From contig CASDZW010000014.1 of assembly GCA_949285915.1 (NCBI GenBank), forward strand, positions 1 to 45,576: 45,576 nt of DNA, given 5' to 3'. The stretch is from an uncultured Collinsella sp. Lineage in GTDB: Bacteria > Actinomycetota > Coriobacteriia > Coriobacteriales > Coriobacteriaceae. Below the pieces are notes generated by a model. That model did not search any database and was not told the origin of the DNA. It was given only the letters and a program-made list of their open reading frames with translations. This document shows positions 26,611 through 36,362 of the stretch, one piece after another; the first letter of the stretch is position 1; every line of letters starts with the position of its first letter. A program made the position numbers and the translations under genes.

Positions 26611-27175
26611 TGAGCCCGATCAGACGCAGGGCCTCCTCGCGCGTCTTGATATCGTTCTTGAAGCCGCCGCGGACCGCCGAGGTGACGGTAAGGGCGCCCG
26701 CGGCGCGCACTCCGCGCATGGTCATGCAGGTGTGTTCCGCCTCAAGCACCACGAGCACACCGAGCGGCTCGAGCTCCGTCATAAGGGCGTCGGCAATCTG
26801 GGCGGTCAAGCGCTCCTGCAGCTGCATGCGGTGCGCAAACCCCGAGACGCAGCGAGCAATCTTGGAAAGACCGGTGATGCGGCCGGCGCGCGGGATATAG
26901 GCGACATGCGCCTTGCCCGTGAACGGCAGGATATGGTGCTCGCACATCGAGGAGAAGGGAATACCACGCACGATGACCATCTCCTCGTTATCACTCTCGT
27001 GGAACTGCTTGCGCAGGTGCACAGCAGGATCCTCATCGTAGCCACCAAAGAGCTCGGCGGCAGCCCGCGCGACCCGGTCGGGCGTCTCAACAAGACCGGG
27101 GCGGTCGGGGTCCTCTCCCACCGCCAGCAAAAACTCCCGTACGGCGGCCTGCGCGCGCTCTAGATCTACTGCCAT
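26603..27175 (-). CDS. folE: GTP cyclohydrolase I
   Basis: First enzyme of pterin synthesis: GTP to 7,8-dihydroneopterin triphosphate. The protein is 190 residues, a normal FolE-I length. The zinc ligands are present: C78 and H81 in [11 protein letters not shown] and C150 in [19 protein letters not shown] and the QLQERLT segment are also conserved. It is placed between folD (2-base gap) and the cyclo-ligase (8-base overlap), so folate synthesis and one-carbon interconversion share one transcript. The other pterin genes (folB, folK, folP) are not in the window. Confidence 0.95.
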   Translation of the reverse strand: MAVDLERAQAAVREFLLAVGEDPDRPGLVETPDRVARAAAELFGGYDEDPAVHLRKQFHESDNEEMVIVRGIPFSSMCEHHILPFTGKAHVAYIPRAGRITGLSKIARCVSGFAHRMQLQERLTAQIADALMTELEPLGVLVVLEAEHTCMTMRGVRAAGALTVTSAVRGGFKNDIKTREEALRLIGLNG

Positions 27176-27177
27176 GG

Positions 27178-28035
27178 CTATCCCTTCTGGACCGCGCGCT
27201 CGGCGGCCTCGACAACATGCTTCATGAGGACGGCCGTGGTGACCGCCCCAACCCCTCCCGGCACGGGCGTGATGGCGCGCACAAGGGGCTCGACCTCGTC
27301 GAATGCGACATCGCCCACGAGGGCGCCGGTTTCATCTACGTTAATGCCCACATCGACGACAACCTGTCCGTCACGCACGGCAGATGCCCCCACCGTGGCG
27401 GCGTGGCCCGCAGCGACGACTAGGATGTCCGCGCGCACACACTCGGAAGCGAGGTCGCGCGTCTTGGTATGGCAGATGGTGACGGTGGCGTTTTTACCCA
27501 TGAGCAGCATGGCGACGGGCCTGCCGATAACAAGCGAACGTCCGACGACGGTCACACGCGAGCCGGCGATCTCGACGCCCGAACGCTCGAGCAACTCAAC
27601 GACCGCCTCCGCCGTGCACGGGGCAAATCCGGTTTGTTCCCCGGCAAAGACACCAAAGAGGGAGCCCGGCGTGATGCCGTCGACGTCTTTCTCGGGTGCA
27701 AGGGCCGCACATACGGCAGGCTCGTCCATGTGCACTGGCAAGGGGCGCAAAAGAAGACAGCCATGTATTGAGTGATCGGCATTGATGCGGGAAATCTCGT
27801 CCATAAGCTCATCTTGCGAGACCGTATCGGGCAGAGAGACGAGCTCGGTCGCGACGCCGGCACGCTCGGCGCGTTTGAGCGCACCGCGCACATAGGCGCC
27901 GTCGCTCGGGTTATCTCCCACGCGCACGATAGCGAGCTTGGGCGTGACACCGGCGGCAGCGAGGCGCGCAGCGTGCTCGGCAACCTCCTCGGTCATACTC
28001 TTGGCCACCGGGGCACCGCGCAAAAGCTCCGCCAT
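27178..28035 (-). CDS. folD: Methylenetetrahydrofolate dehydrogenase FolD, cyclohydrolase residues altered
   Basis: A 285-residue FolD: NAD(P)-dependent oxidation of 5,10-methylene-THF to methenyl-THF, usually with cyclohydrolase activity in the same site. The Rossmann part is intact ([18 protein letters not shown], then VDVGIN and ITPVPGGVG). By hand alignment to E. coli FolD without gaps, the catalytic lysine (YxxxK, K54 in E. coli) is A52 here (YVRGALK; a lysine stands two positions later) and the conserved glutamine of QLPLP (Q98) is L96 (LLLRPLP). The third residue, the aspartate of KDVDG, is kept (D119). The enzyme should therefore work as a dehydrogenase and hydrolyse poorly. The cyclohydrolase gene fchA lies directly upstream with a 2-base gap. 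Confidence 0.93.
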   Translation of the reverse strand: MAELLRGAPVAKSMTEEVAEHAARLAAAGVTPKLAIVRVGDNPSDGAYVRGALKRAERAGVATELVSLPDTVSQDELMDEISRINADHSIHGCLLLRPLPVHMDEPAVCAALAPEKDVDGITPGSLFGVFAGEQTGFAPCTAEAVVELLERSGVEIAGSRVTVVGRSLVIGRPVAMLLMGKNATVTICHTKTRDLASECVRADILVVAAGHAATVGASAVRDGQVVVDVGINVDETGALVGDVAFDEVEPLVRAITPVPGGVGAVTTAVLMKHVVEAAERAVQKG

Positions 28036-28037
28036 TC

Positions 28038-28670
28038 TTACGCCTCCTCGCGAATCGCCGCAGCAATACCAGCGGCGAGTGTATCGGCGCGCGGGATATA
28101 GGATGAGAGCAGCTCGTCCGCCTCGTCCTCAAAGGCGCGCGCAACGGGGTCGCCCGCGAGCGATGTCGTGTTGACGAGCACCGTCAGATGCGCAGCGCGA
28201 AGGGCACCGGCGGCGAGCGCCGCACCGCAGCCCACATCCGAGCGCATCATGCGGCTCCCCTTCTCCCCCATCTCCTCAAGCAGATCGAGAGCGTGCGCGC
28301 AGGCGCGCATGATATCGAGCGGGACCGCGCAGGCACCGTGCAGCGCCGTCTCAAGCGCGCGCGTCTTACCCGGGTCGTCCGCGGGAATCTTATAGGCCTG
28401 GGCCAAGGGCTCAAAGGCATGGGCATCGGCCTCAACGAGGGCGAGCAAGTCTGCGCGAAGCGACTCCGCCTCGTTGAGAATGCGCTGCATATCGTCCTCG
28501 ACCGCAGCATAGCGTGCCTTACCGGCCGTGAAGTTTCCCGCCATGGAGCAGAGTGCCACCGCGAGGGCGCCCGCCATCGCCGCCGCTCCGCCACCGCCGG
28601 GCGCGGGCACCTTGGCGGCAAGCAGCCCGGCAAACTCGGCACAGCTCAGGTCACACAAGTTCTCGGCCAC
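28038..28670 (-). CDS. fchA: Methenyltetrahydrofolate cyclohydrolase (FTCD cyclodeaminase family)
   Basis: A 210-residue, mostly helical protein of the formiminotransferase-cyclodeaminase C-domain family. Stand-alone members (FchA) hydrolyse 5,10-methenyl-THF to 10-formyl-THF in clostridia and acetogens; some act on formimino-THF. The family's PAPGGGGAAAM loop is at about residues 22-32. The gene uses GTG (28668-28670) with AAAGGAG upstream, 178 bases after the fhs stop and 2 bases before folD. Given the loss of key residues in FolD, this protein probably provides the cyclohydrolase step between FolD and Fhs. Confidence 0.88.
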   Translation of the reverse strand: MAENLCDLSCAEFAGLLAAKVPAPGGGGAAAMAGALAVALCSMAGNFTAGKARYAAVEDDMQRILNEAESLRADLLALVEADAHAFEPLAQAYKIPADDPGKTRALETALHGACAVPLDIMRACAHALDLLEEMGEKGSRMMRSDVGCGAALAAGALRAAHLTVLVNTTSLAGDPVARAFEDEADELLSSYIPRADTLAAGIAAAIREEA

Positions 28671-28740
28671 AGACGGCTCCTTTCAGATGAAATCTAACGG
28701 GTTTTGACCATTCTGGATGTTTCCAAACTTGGTCCGCAAG

Positions 28741-28833
28741 GGCGCACGGGGACCCGCAGGGCGTTTCCCGCAGGCCTGCTGCCCCAATGGGGCAGTAGGC
28801 CGAGGACCACGCCCGAAGGGCTCCCCGTGCGCC
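28741..28833. repeat. Long nested hairpin element between fhs and fchA
   Basis: A 93-base element: a perfect 12-base-pair outer stem (28741-28752 with 28822-28833), a perfect 6-base-pair middle stem GGGCGT/ACGCCC (28759-28764 with 28809-28814), and an inner hairpin with CTGCCCC/GGGGCAG (28779-28785 with 28789-28795) extended by GCCT/AGGC. All stems are nested. The inner helix is fully paired (with one G-U) only in plus-strand RNA; in the operon's own sense it has one A-C mismatch. No T-run follows in either direction, so it is not a standard terminator. It could be an RNA-processing signal, a small RNA, or a mobile palindromic repeat. Confidence 0.7.
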
Positions 28834-28848
28834 GCATCGGACACAGCC

Positions 28849-30522
28849 TTAGAAGAGCCCCACAATCGTGCCGTCCTCGAGGACGTCGATCTTCTCGGCA
28901 GCAGGCACCTTGGGCAGACCCGGCATCGTCATGATGTCGCCCGTGAGTGCAACGACAAAGCCGGCGCCAGCGGAAACCTTGAGGTTGCGCACCGTGATGC
29001 GGAAGTTCTCGGGCGCGCCCAGCAGATGCTGATCGTCGGTGAAGGAGTACTGGGTCTTCGCGACGCACACGGGAAGGTTGCCAAAACCGGTGTCATGAAG
29101 CTGCTTCAGCTGCTTTTTCGCACCGGGGGTGTAGTCGACGCCGTCGGCGTGGTAGATCTTGGTCGCCACCGCTTCGAGCGCCTCCTCGATCGTGGCACCC
29201 GTCTCATAGGAGAAATGGAACTCGTGCGGCTGCTCGGTAAGGCGCATAACCTCTTGGGCGAGCGCCTCGCCACCCTCGCCGCCCTTGGCCCAAACCTCGG
29301 AGAGGGCAACGTTCACGCCGAGCTCGCGGCACTTCTCCTCCACGAGCGCCAGCTCCGCCTTGGTGTCCGTGGGGAAAGCGTTGATGGCCACCACCACGGG
29401 AAGGCCGTAGACGTTCTGGATGTTCGACACATGGCGCAGGAGGTTGGGAAGGCCCGCCTCAAGAGCCTCGAGATTCTCGGTCGTAAGCTCGGCCTTGGGC
29501 ACGCCGCCGTTGTACTTGAGGGCACGCACCGTCGCCACCACGACCACGGCATCCGGGTCGAGCTCGGCCATGCGGCACTTGATGTCGAGAAACTTCTCCG
29601 CACCCAGGTCCGCGCCAAAGCCCGCCTCGGTCACCACGTAGTCGCCGAGCTTGAGGGCAGTCTCGGTTGCCTGGACCGAGTTGCAGCCGTGGGCGATGTT
29701 TGCAAAGGGGCCGCCGTGAACAAACGCGGGCGTGTGCTCGAGCGTCTGGACAAGGTTGGGCTTGATAGCGTCTTTGAGCAGCGCCGTCATGGCACCCTCG
29801 GCATGAAGATCGGCAGCGGTAACGGGCTCGCCAGCATAGGTGTAGGCAACTACCATGCGGCCGAGGCGGCGCTTGAGGTCCATGAGGTCGGACGCGAGGC
29901 AGAACGCGGCCATAACCTCGGAGGCGACAGTGATGTCAAACCCATCCTCACGCGGCACGCCCTGCATGCGCCCGCCGAGGCCGTCCACGATATGGCGAAG
30001 TTGCCGATCGTTCATGTCGACCGCACGCTTCCACACGATCTGCTTGGGATCGATGCCAAGGGCGTTGCCCTGCTGGATATGGTTGTCGAGCATAGCGGCG
30101 AGCAGGTTGTTAGCCGCGCCAATGGCGTGGAAGTCGCCGGTGAAATGGAGGTTGATGTCCTCCATGGGGACGACCTGCGCATAGCCGCCGCCCGCGGCGC
30201 CGCCCTTGATACCAAAGACCGGCCCGAGGGACGGCTCGCGAAGCGCAAGCACCGCCTTCTTGCCAAGACGGTTGAGGGCATCGGCCAGACCGACCGAGGT
30301 CGTGGTCTTACCCTCGCCTGCCGGCGTGGGGTTGATGGCGGTCACCAGCACAAGCTTTGCCTTGCGCGGCAGGTCCTTAAGCGCGTGGATGTCCACCTTT
30401 GCCTTGTACTTCCCGTAATGGTCGAGCTGATCCTCGGAAAGGCCAACCTTTGCGGCGACCTCCGAGATAGGTAGCATCTCCGCTGCCTGCGCGATCTCGA
30501 TATCGCTCTTGTACTCCGCCAT
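28849..30522 (-). CDS. fhs: Formate-tetrahydrofolate ligase
   Basis: ATP-dependent ligation of formate to THF giving 10-formyl-THF, the entry of formate into one-carbon metabolism and, in reverse, an ATP-yielding step in purine or amino-acid fermenters. The protein is 557 residues, a normal family length. The P-loop [11 protein letters not shown] is at residues 65-75, followed by [22 protein letters not shown]-like elements and [10 protein letters not shown] chose the ATG at 30520-30522 (MAEYKSD) because GAGAGGGG stands upstream; the longer frame to 30606 would run through an inverted repeat that looks like promoter DNA. It is the first gene of the one-carbon unit; the next gene, fchA, is separated by the hairpin element. 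Confidence 0.95.
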   Translation of the reverse strand: MAEYKSDIEIAQAAEMLPISEVAAKVGLSEDQLDHYGKYKAKVDIHALKDLPRKAKLVLVTAINPTPAGEGKTTTSVGLADALNRLGKKAVLALREPSLGPVFGIKGGAAGGGYAQVVPMEDINLHFTGDFHAIGAANNLLAAMLDNHIQQGNALGIDPKQIVWKRAVDMNDRQLRHIVDGLGGRMQGVPREDGFDITVASEVMAAFCLASDLMDLKRRLGRMVVAYTYAGEPVTAADLHAEGAMTALLKDAIKPNLVQTLEHTPAFVHGGPFANIAHGCNSVQATETALKLGDYVVTEAGFGADLGAEKFLDIKCRMAELDPDAVVVVATVRALKYNGGVPKAELTTENLEALEAGLPNLLRHVSNIQNVYGLPVVVAINAFPTDTKAELALVEEKCRELGVNVALSEVWAKGGEGGEALAQEVMRLTEQPHEFHFSYETGATIEEALEAVATKIYHADGVDYTPGAKKQLKQLHDTGFGNLPVCVAKTQYSFTDDQHLLGAPENFRITVRNLKVSAGAGFVVALTGDIMTMPGLPKVPAAEKIDVLEDGTIVGLF

Positions 30523-30548
30523 AAACGCAACCCCTCTCATGCGCATGG

Positions 30549-30566
30549 ATAGTGTCCTTCCACTAT
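30549..30566. promoter_or_regulatory. Inverted repeat over a possible -10 box before fhs
   Basis: ATAGTG-N6-CACTAT lies 27-44 bases before the fhs start. On the minus strand it overlaps TATAGT, a fair -10 hexamer, so a protein bound to it could control the one-carbon operon. No convincing -35 box is seen. Confidence 0.35.
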
Positions 30567-30668
30567 AGACGTTCTCGCCGGAGCATGAGAAGAGAAAGGC
30601 CGCCACAACTCACCCCTAGCACGTGCATGACCTCGTTGGCATCCGCACGCCCCTGACGATACTGCACA

Positions 30669-30728
30669 ACGAATCCGTACGTTCCTGACGTTTGGGAGCC
30701 CCTCAACGTCAGAAACGTACGGATTCGT
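30669..30728. repeat. 24-base inverted repeat in the fhs upstream region
   Basis: Arms 30669-30692 and 30705-30728 are complementary at 23 of 24 positions, around a 12-base loop. It lies in the 421-base gap between the 6-phospho-beta-glucosidase gene and fhs. The rest of that gap holds the ATAGTG repeat (30549-30566) and a terminator (30749-30799); otherwise I see no gene in it. No T-run adjoins the stem. It could be an intergenic palindromic repeat, a binding site, or a folded leader. Confidence 0.7.
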
Positions 30729-30748
30729 CAACGACGGCGGCGCATACG

Positions 30749-30799
30749 AAAACGAGGCCATTTTGGGTCATCCCACCAGAATCCCCAAAACGACCCCGT
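30749..30799 (-). terminator. Terminator-like hairpin after the 6-phospho-beta-glucosidase gene
   Basis: In minus-strand RNA, 30784-30799 pairs with 30752-30767 over 16 positions, three of them G-U, and TTTT (30749-30752) follows at the base. On the plus strand the same three positions are A-C mismatches, so the pairing favours the minus-strand transcript. It lies about 145-195 bases after the glucosidase stop. Confidence 0.55.
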
Positions 30800-30943
30800 C
30801 CTCAAATGCACGACAACAGAGACGGGCGGCAGAGATGTCCGAGATTGCCGCGAAAGTCGAACGCCACGTACGGCGGTACGCAAGCAACAGCTTTGAACGG
30901 CAAAGTCGAGCGCCTCAGCCCGCCCGTCGAGGCTCGTCAATGC

Positions 30944-32425
<1,482 letters not shown>

Positions 32426-32477
32426 TTATTTTCCCATGGCGCTCTTGGAGAGCCAAGGATACGCCGCCGGAATCGCT

Positions 32478-32516
32478 CAAAAAAGCGGCGGGCGGCCGCC
32501 TCATCGACCGCCCGCC
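32478..32516 (-). terminator. Rho-independent terminator after the second sulfatase gene
   Basis: A perfect 9-base-pair GC stem (32487-32495 with 32508-32516) is followed on the minus strand by GCTTTTTT. It is 25 bases past the sulfatase stop and should end the PTS-sulfatase transcript before the glucosidase gene. Confidence 0.85.
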
Positions 32517-32540
32517 CCCCTGAGAGGTCTATAGAAGCGT

Positions 32541-34040
32541 CTAACGCTTGTCGAAGCGCGGCGGGACATAGTCCGCCGTCTCCATGTAGAAGGCGAGCAG
32601 ACGCGCGCGGAGCTTTGCGAGAGCGTCGGCATAAGCCGGATCGTCGACGAGATTCACCGTCTCCATCGGGTCCGCGGCAAGATCGTAGAGCTGATCGCCC
32701 TCATAGAGCCGCATGGTGTACTTGAGGTCTCCCATGCGCACCATTGCGGCCTTGGTATGTGCGGAGCCCTCCTCATGCTGAGCCGAGATACGCGGCCAGT
32801 AGGTGGATTCGGGACCGTGCTCGGGCTCCATGGCCTGCCATTCGCCGTGGATGCGCCCTCCTTCGCAGAAGATTGCATCGTGCGGAGCGTCGCCGCCTGC
32901 GATGGCGTCCATAAGCGAAGAGCCAAACTGAACGTAGCCCAGATCGACGCCGGCAATCTCGGCAACGGTAGCCGGCAGGTCAATAAGTCCCACAGGGCCC
33001 GGGCGCACCCCGGGCTCCACGGCAAAGCGTCGGGCAGGCTTCACCACAAGAGGCACGCGCGTAAGCGGATCCTCAAAGGTGTTCTGGCACTTCTCGGCGA
33101 TGCCGTAGTCTCCCGTCAGGTCTCCGTGGTCGCTGAATGCAAAGATGTTCGTGTCGTCGTAGAGCCCGCGCTCACGGAGCTTATCGACAACAAGACCGAG
33201 CATATGGTCCCAGCGAGCAGTCATGCCGAGGTACACGGCGCGCATCTCGTCGTAGTGCGCCTCACGCCAGTCCTGCATGCCCTGCCGCTCACGAATCTTG
33301 GTGAGTATGCTCGCCTTGCCGGAAAGCGTTTCCACGTCGGGGCGTCGAGGAGGCAGAGCATCACGGTCGATCAGGGAGTACCAGGGCTCTTCGCAGCCGT
33401 AGGGCGGATGCGGGAACATGAGCGTGCAGTAAATGAAAAAGGGCTTCTCTTGCGTTGCGGGGTCTATGCCGTCAAGAAAATCAAGAGCAGACCTTACGCA
33501 GTTCCAATCAAAGGAGCGATCGAGAGAGTGCTCGGGGAACTTTCCCTGCATGAAGGAGTACTTCGTCTCAACGTCATCAAACACCGCGGGGAGCTCAGGA
33601 GCCGGAACGCCCTCGAGCATATGCCCGAAGTTGACCCCCTGGCCTTCTACATCCACCTTGTCGTCGGCATCGATACCGTCGAAATAGTGGTCGCAATAAT
33701 CAGATTTGCGCCACGTACCGGGGATGAAATCGTTGCGCCCGATCCAGACCACCTCGTAACCCGCATCCTTCATGGTCTTCAAGATGTTGGGGTCGTCCTG
33801 TCGCATCATGAAGTGCATCGTCCGATGGCCAAGCGTATGGGGATAGAGTCCCGTGAGGAAGCTGCAGCGACTCGGCACGCACACCGGATTCTGGCAATAC
33901 GCATCCTCAAAGGAGACGCCCTCCTCGGCAAGCGCATCAATACAGGGTGTCTGCGCAGCAGGGTTGCCCATATGCCCCATAGCGTCGGCGCGCATCTGAT
34001 CCGCAACGAACCAGACGATGTTGGAACGGGTGTCAGCCAT
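32541..34040 (-). CDS. Cys-type sulfatase, no signal peptide, in PTS cluster
   Basis: Sulfatase of 499 residues. The active-site motif is CVPSR at residues 54-58, with C54 as the formylglycine precursor. The FVADQMRAD metal-binding segment (D14) near the N-terminus and the AFSDHGDLTGDYG segment are typical of family S1. No signal peptide is present, so it should act in the cytosol. It starts 7 bases after the stop of the PTS EIIC gene, so the two are surely cotranscribed, and it ends before a strong terminator. The pairing with a PTS permease and a 6-phospho-beta-glucosidase implies a sulfated, possibly phosphorylated, beta-glycoside as substrate. A maturase is needed; the nearest is at 21-22 kb. 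Confidence 0.9.
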   Translation of the reverse strand: MADTRSNIVWFVADQMRADAMGHMGNPAAQTPCIDALAEEGVSFEDAYCQNPVCVPSRCSFLTGLYPHTLGHRTMHFMMRQDDPNILKTMKDAGYEVVWIGRNDFIPGTWRKSDYCDHYFDGIDADDKVDVEGQGVNFGHMLEGVPAPELPAVFDDVETKYSFMQGKFPEHSLDRSFDWNCVRSALDFLDGIDPATQEKPFFIYCTLMFPHPPYGCEEPWYSLIDRDALPPRRPDVETLSGKASILTKIRERQGMQDWREAHYDEMRAVYLGMTARWDHMLGLVVDKLRERGLYDDTNIFAFSDHGDLTGDYGIAEKCQNTFEDPLTRVPLVVKPARRFAVEPGVRPGPVGLIDLPATVAEIAGVDLGYVQFGSSLMDAIAGGDAPHDAIFCEGGRIHGEWQAMEPEHGPESTYWPRISAQHEEGSAHTKAAMVRMGDLKYTMRLYEGDQLYDLAADPMETVNLVDDPAYADALAKLRARLLAFYMETADYVPPRFDKR

Positions 34041-34047
34041 GGCGATC

Positions 34048-35355
34048 CTACGCCTCCTTCGCGGTCTCGCCCTCGGCGGCGAGCTCCTCCTCGTAGGCCT
34101 GCTTATCCATCATCTTAAAGAACGGGAAGTACAGGACAAACTGCAGAGCCACAATCACAAGCTGCCAGAGCGCCGCGACCCAGCCACCCGTGAGGAAGCC
34201 CGCCATAATGATGGGGGTTCCCGTAGAGAGCTGTACACCGTTGAGAACTGGCACGATTCCTGCGATGGTAGCGACGTAGGAGAGGATAAAGGAGAGAAGC
34301 GGGCCAAAGATCATCGGAATGAACATGAGCACATTCAGCATAAGAGGCACGCCGAAGACAACCGGCTCGGAGATGCCGCAGAGCGACGGGATGAGGGCGA
34401 TACGGCCAAGCTGCTTGTAGCGAGCGCTCTTGGCAAAGAACGTCATGAGGATGGTGAGGCCGATGATGCCGCCCGAGCCACCTACCTGGACAAAGGTGAA
34501 CCACCAGGTGTTGGTAAGGATGTTGGGCATGGCAGCACCTGCGGCAAACGCCTCCATGTTCTCGAGTGCGGGCTGCATGTAGAGCATCGAAAGGAAGGGC
34601 ATGACGACCATGCCGCCGTGGATACCGAAGAACCACAGGAGATTGCAGAGGAAGCAGAAGAGCGCGAAGGTGAGCGGACTCTCGGACAGCGCGCCGAGCG
34701 GGGCCTTGAGAATACCGTAGATAAGGCCGTCAAGCGTACCGAACTCGGTGAGACCGCAGAGCTGGCGAACCACTACGAACACGAAAGCGATGAAGACAAC
34801 CGGAATGATACCGGCGAAGCTGCGCTCAATGAAGGGAGGCACGCCGTCGGGCATCTTGATAGTGATGTTGTGCTTGACGAAAACGTTGTAGATAAGCGGA
34901 ACGACGACACCAAGAATCATGGCGGTGAAGAGGCCCGCCGAGCCGAAGTAGGTAATATCGATCACGTTGGCGATGGTAACGCCGTCCTGCGTCGCCCCCG
35001 TGGGCTTGACGAGCAAAAAGACAAAGAGCGTGGTGATGCCCACGATGGGCGCCTGCTTCTCCAGCTCGAGCTCGTCTGCCATGGACTTGCCGATGGCGAA
35101 CGCCGCATAAACGGCGAGCATATTGGTTGAGTACGTATTGACGAAGTTGAAGATGTCCTTAAGGCCATTGCTGGCGATAAACGTCTGGTACGCTTCCACG
35201 TTGAAGCCGGCGAGCAGCGAGGCAATGGCGCCGACCATGATGACCGGCAGCAGCATGCTAAAGCCGCCTGAGATGGCACGCAAAATCTTGCTGCCCGAGA
35301 GCCTGTCCGCAACGGGAAGCAACGTCCGCTGCATGAGTTCCTGAATCTTGTCCAT
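34048..35355 (-). CDS. PTS EIIC permease, lactose/cellobiose family
   Basis: Membrane subunit of a phosphotransferase-system transporter, 435 residues with about ten hydrophobic segments. WFFGIHGG (about residue 255) and CGISEPVVFGVPLMLN (about residue 345) are conserved signatures of the CelB/LacE-type EIIC. No EIIA or EIIB domain is fused to it and none is encoded nearby, so it must borrow soluble partners from elsewhere. It is followed at once by the sulfatase. Its upstream region (35356-35518) carries two of the three TGGAGATATTTCCA palindromes, placing it under the neighbouring RpiR-type regulator. Confidence 0.88.
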   Translation of the reverse strand: MDKIQELMQRTLLPVADRLSGSKILRAISGGFSMLLPVIMVGAIASLLAGFNVEAYQTFIASNGLKDIFNFVNTYSTNMLAVYAAFAIGKSMADELELEKQAPIVGITTLFVFLLVKPTGATQDGVTIANVIDITYFGSAGLFTAMILGVVVPLIYNVFVKHNITIKMPDGVPPFIERSFAGIIPVVFIAFVFVVVRQLCGLTEFGTLDGLIYGILKAPLGALSESPLTFALFCFLCNLLWFFGIHGGMVVMPFLSMLYMQPALENMEAFAAGAAMPNILTNTWWFTFVQVGGSGGIIGLTILMTFFAKSARYKQLGRIALIPSLCGISEPVVFGVPLMLNVLMFIPMIFGPLLSFILSYVATIAGIVPVLNGVQLSTGTPIIMAGFLTGGWVAALWQLVIVALQFVLYFPFFKMMDKQAYEEELAAEGETAKEA

Positions 35356-35433
35356 GATCCCTCGATTCCTTCTGGGAGATGCGGTCCGGCCCGGGGCCCT
35401 CGAGCCTTGGAACGCTTACATAGTAGAAGGAAT

Positions 35434-35518
35434 TGGAGATATTTCCATTACAGCTGAACTATTTTCCGTTGAACGGATACTTTTCCACCGTAAACGGTAT
35501 TTTTTGGAGATATTTCCA
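35434..35518. promoter_or_regulatory. Operator region of the PTS-sulfatase operon (two 14-bp palindromes and a tandem dyad)
   Basis: TGGAGATATTTCCA occurs twice, at 35434-35447 and 35505-35518, 71 bases apart, about seven helical turns, which would suit a looped complex. Between them, on the minus strand, two similar dyads stand in tandem: ACCGTTTACGGT and TCCGTTCAACGGA (35471-35496). A related 14-mer is found before the rpiR-like gene itself. The promoter should lie here, but I cannot fix its hexamers. Confidence 0.65.
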
Positions 35519-36298
35519 CTATGGTAGGAACCTCGACACATGCAACAACACAAGCTCGATGAACATCATGGTCACAATCTGATCCTCAAAGAAGTTCATA
35601 GAGTTGTCGTGGCTGACCCACGGCAGGTAGTAGCACGACGACGCCTTCTCCCCTAGCGCCAGGTTCTTGTTCATCGTAATCAGGTGTACGTCCACCCCGC
35701 GCGAGCGCATCGTCTCCATCAACGCACCGTAACCGGGGTTGCCCCGCCCCGAAAGAGTAAGGACAATGCACACGTCACCTGAGCCTAAAATCTCTGCATC
35801 ATCGGTCATGACAATGGCATCGTCAGTCCACTTGTTGTAAATACCAAGGCGCGTGAGGCGGTGCGAGAGCTGAAGCGCACTCTCAGCAGTGCGATTAACG
35901 CCCCAGATGCTGAGCCGCTTTGCCTTCACGATGGCTTGCGCAAGACATTCCACCTGCTCGTCGGTGACGTAACGCGGGATACTGCGGATGTAATCCATGT
36001 AAACGGAAGCGAGCTGCACCACATCCGCCTCGATTCCGCTGCCCGTGGAGGTGTCCTCAGCCCCCTCATGCGCGATACGCGCGCGATTCATAGAGAAACG
36101 GAACTCAGAGAACCCGTTGAACCCGAGTTTCTGGCTCAAGCGAATGAGGGCGGAGTTGGAGGTTCCGGTGAGCTCGGCTACCTTCGTTATGCTGCCATTC
36201 AGCACAACGGCAGGATCGGCCAGGATAGCCTCGGCCGCGCGGCGCTCCGTCTTGGTGAGCGTCGGCAATGCCTGACGCATATCCTCTATCAGACCCAT
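35519..36298 (-). CDS. RpiR-family transcriptional regulator
   Basis: A 259-residue regulator: an N-terminal HTH_6 domain (about residues 1-75; KVAELTGTSNSALIRLSQKLGF as recognition region) and a C-terminal SIS sugar-phosphate-binding domain (about residues 105-235; SIWGVNRTAESALQ and LTLSGRGNPGYG). RpiR proteins sense phosphosugars. It is transcribed just ahead of the PTS EIIC gene on the same strand, and the same palindrome is found before both. It therefore likely controls uptake and desulfation of the PTS substrate and its own synthesis. I chose the ATG at 36296-36298 because AGGGGGAA lies four bases upstream; the frame reaches 36397 without a site. Confidence 0.87.
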   Translation of the reverse strand: MGLIEDMRQALPTLTKTERRAAEAILADPAVVLNGSITKVAELTGTSNSALIRLSQKLGFNGFSEFRFSMNRARIAHEGAEDTSTGSGIEADVVQLASVYMDYIRSIPRYVTDEQVECLAQAIVKAKRLSIWGVNRTAESALQLSHRLTRLGIYNKWTDDAIVMTDDAEILGSGDVCIVLTLSGRGNPGYGALMETMRSRGVDVHLITMNKNLALGEKASSCYYLPWVSHDNSMNFFEDQIVTMMFIELVLLHVSRFLP

Positions 36299-36320
36299 GG
36301 TTCCCCCTGACATTAGAATT

Positions 36321-36334
36321 TGGAAATATATCCA
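36321..36334. promoter_or_regulatory. Third RpiR-type palindrome, before the regulator gene
   Basis: TGGAAATATATCCA lies 23 bases upstream of the rpiR-like start. It differs from the two sites in the PTS promoter by two substitutions and keeps the TGGA/TCCA ends. It suggests autoregulation. Confidence 0.6.
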
Positions 36335-36362
36335 GAATAATACCAGAGCGATGGCGGCAGCC

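Noticed and set aside
28671-28848. Tetrahydrofolate riboswitch before fchA
   Set aside because: The region is strongly structured, but as nested long stems; it lacks the conserved loops of the THF riboswitch that I know, so I list it only as an unassigned element.
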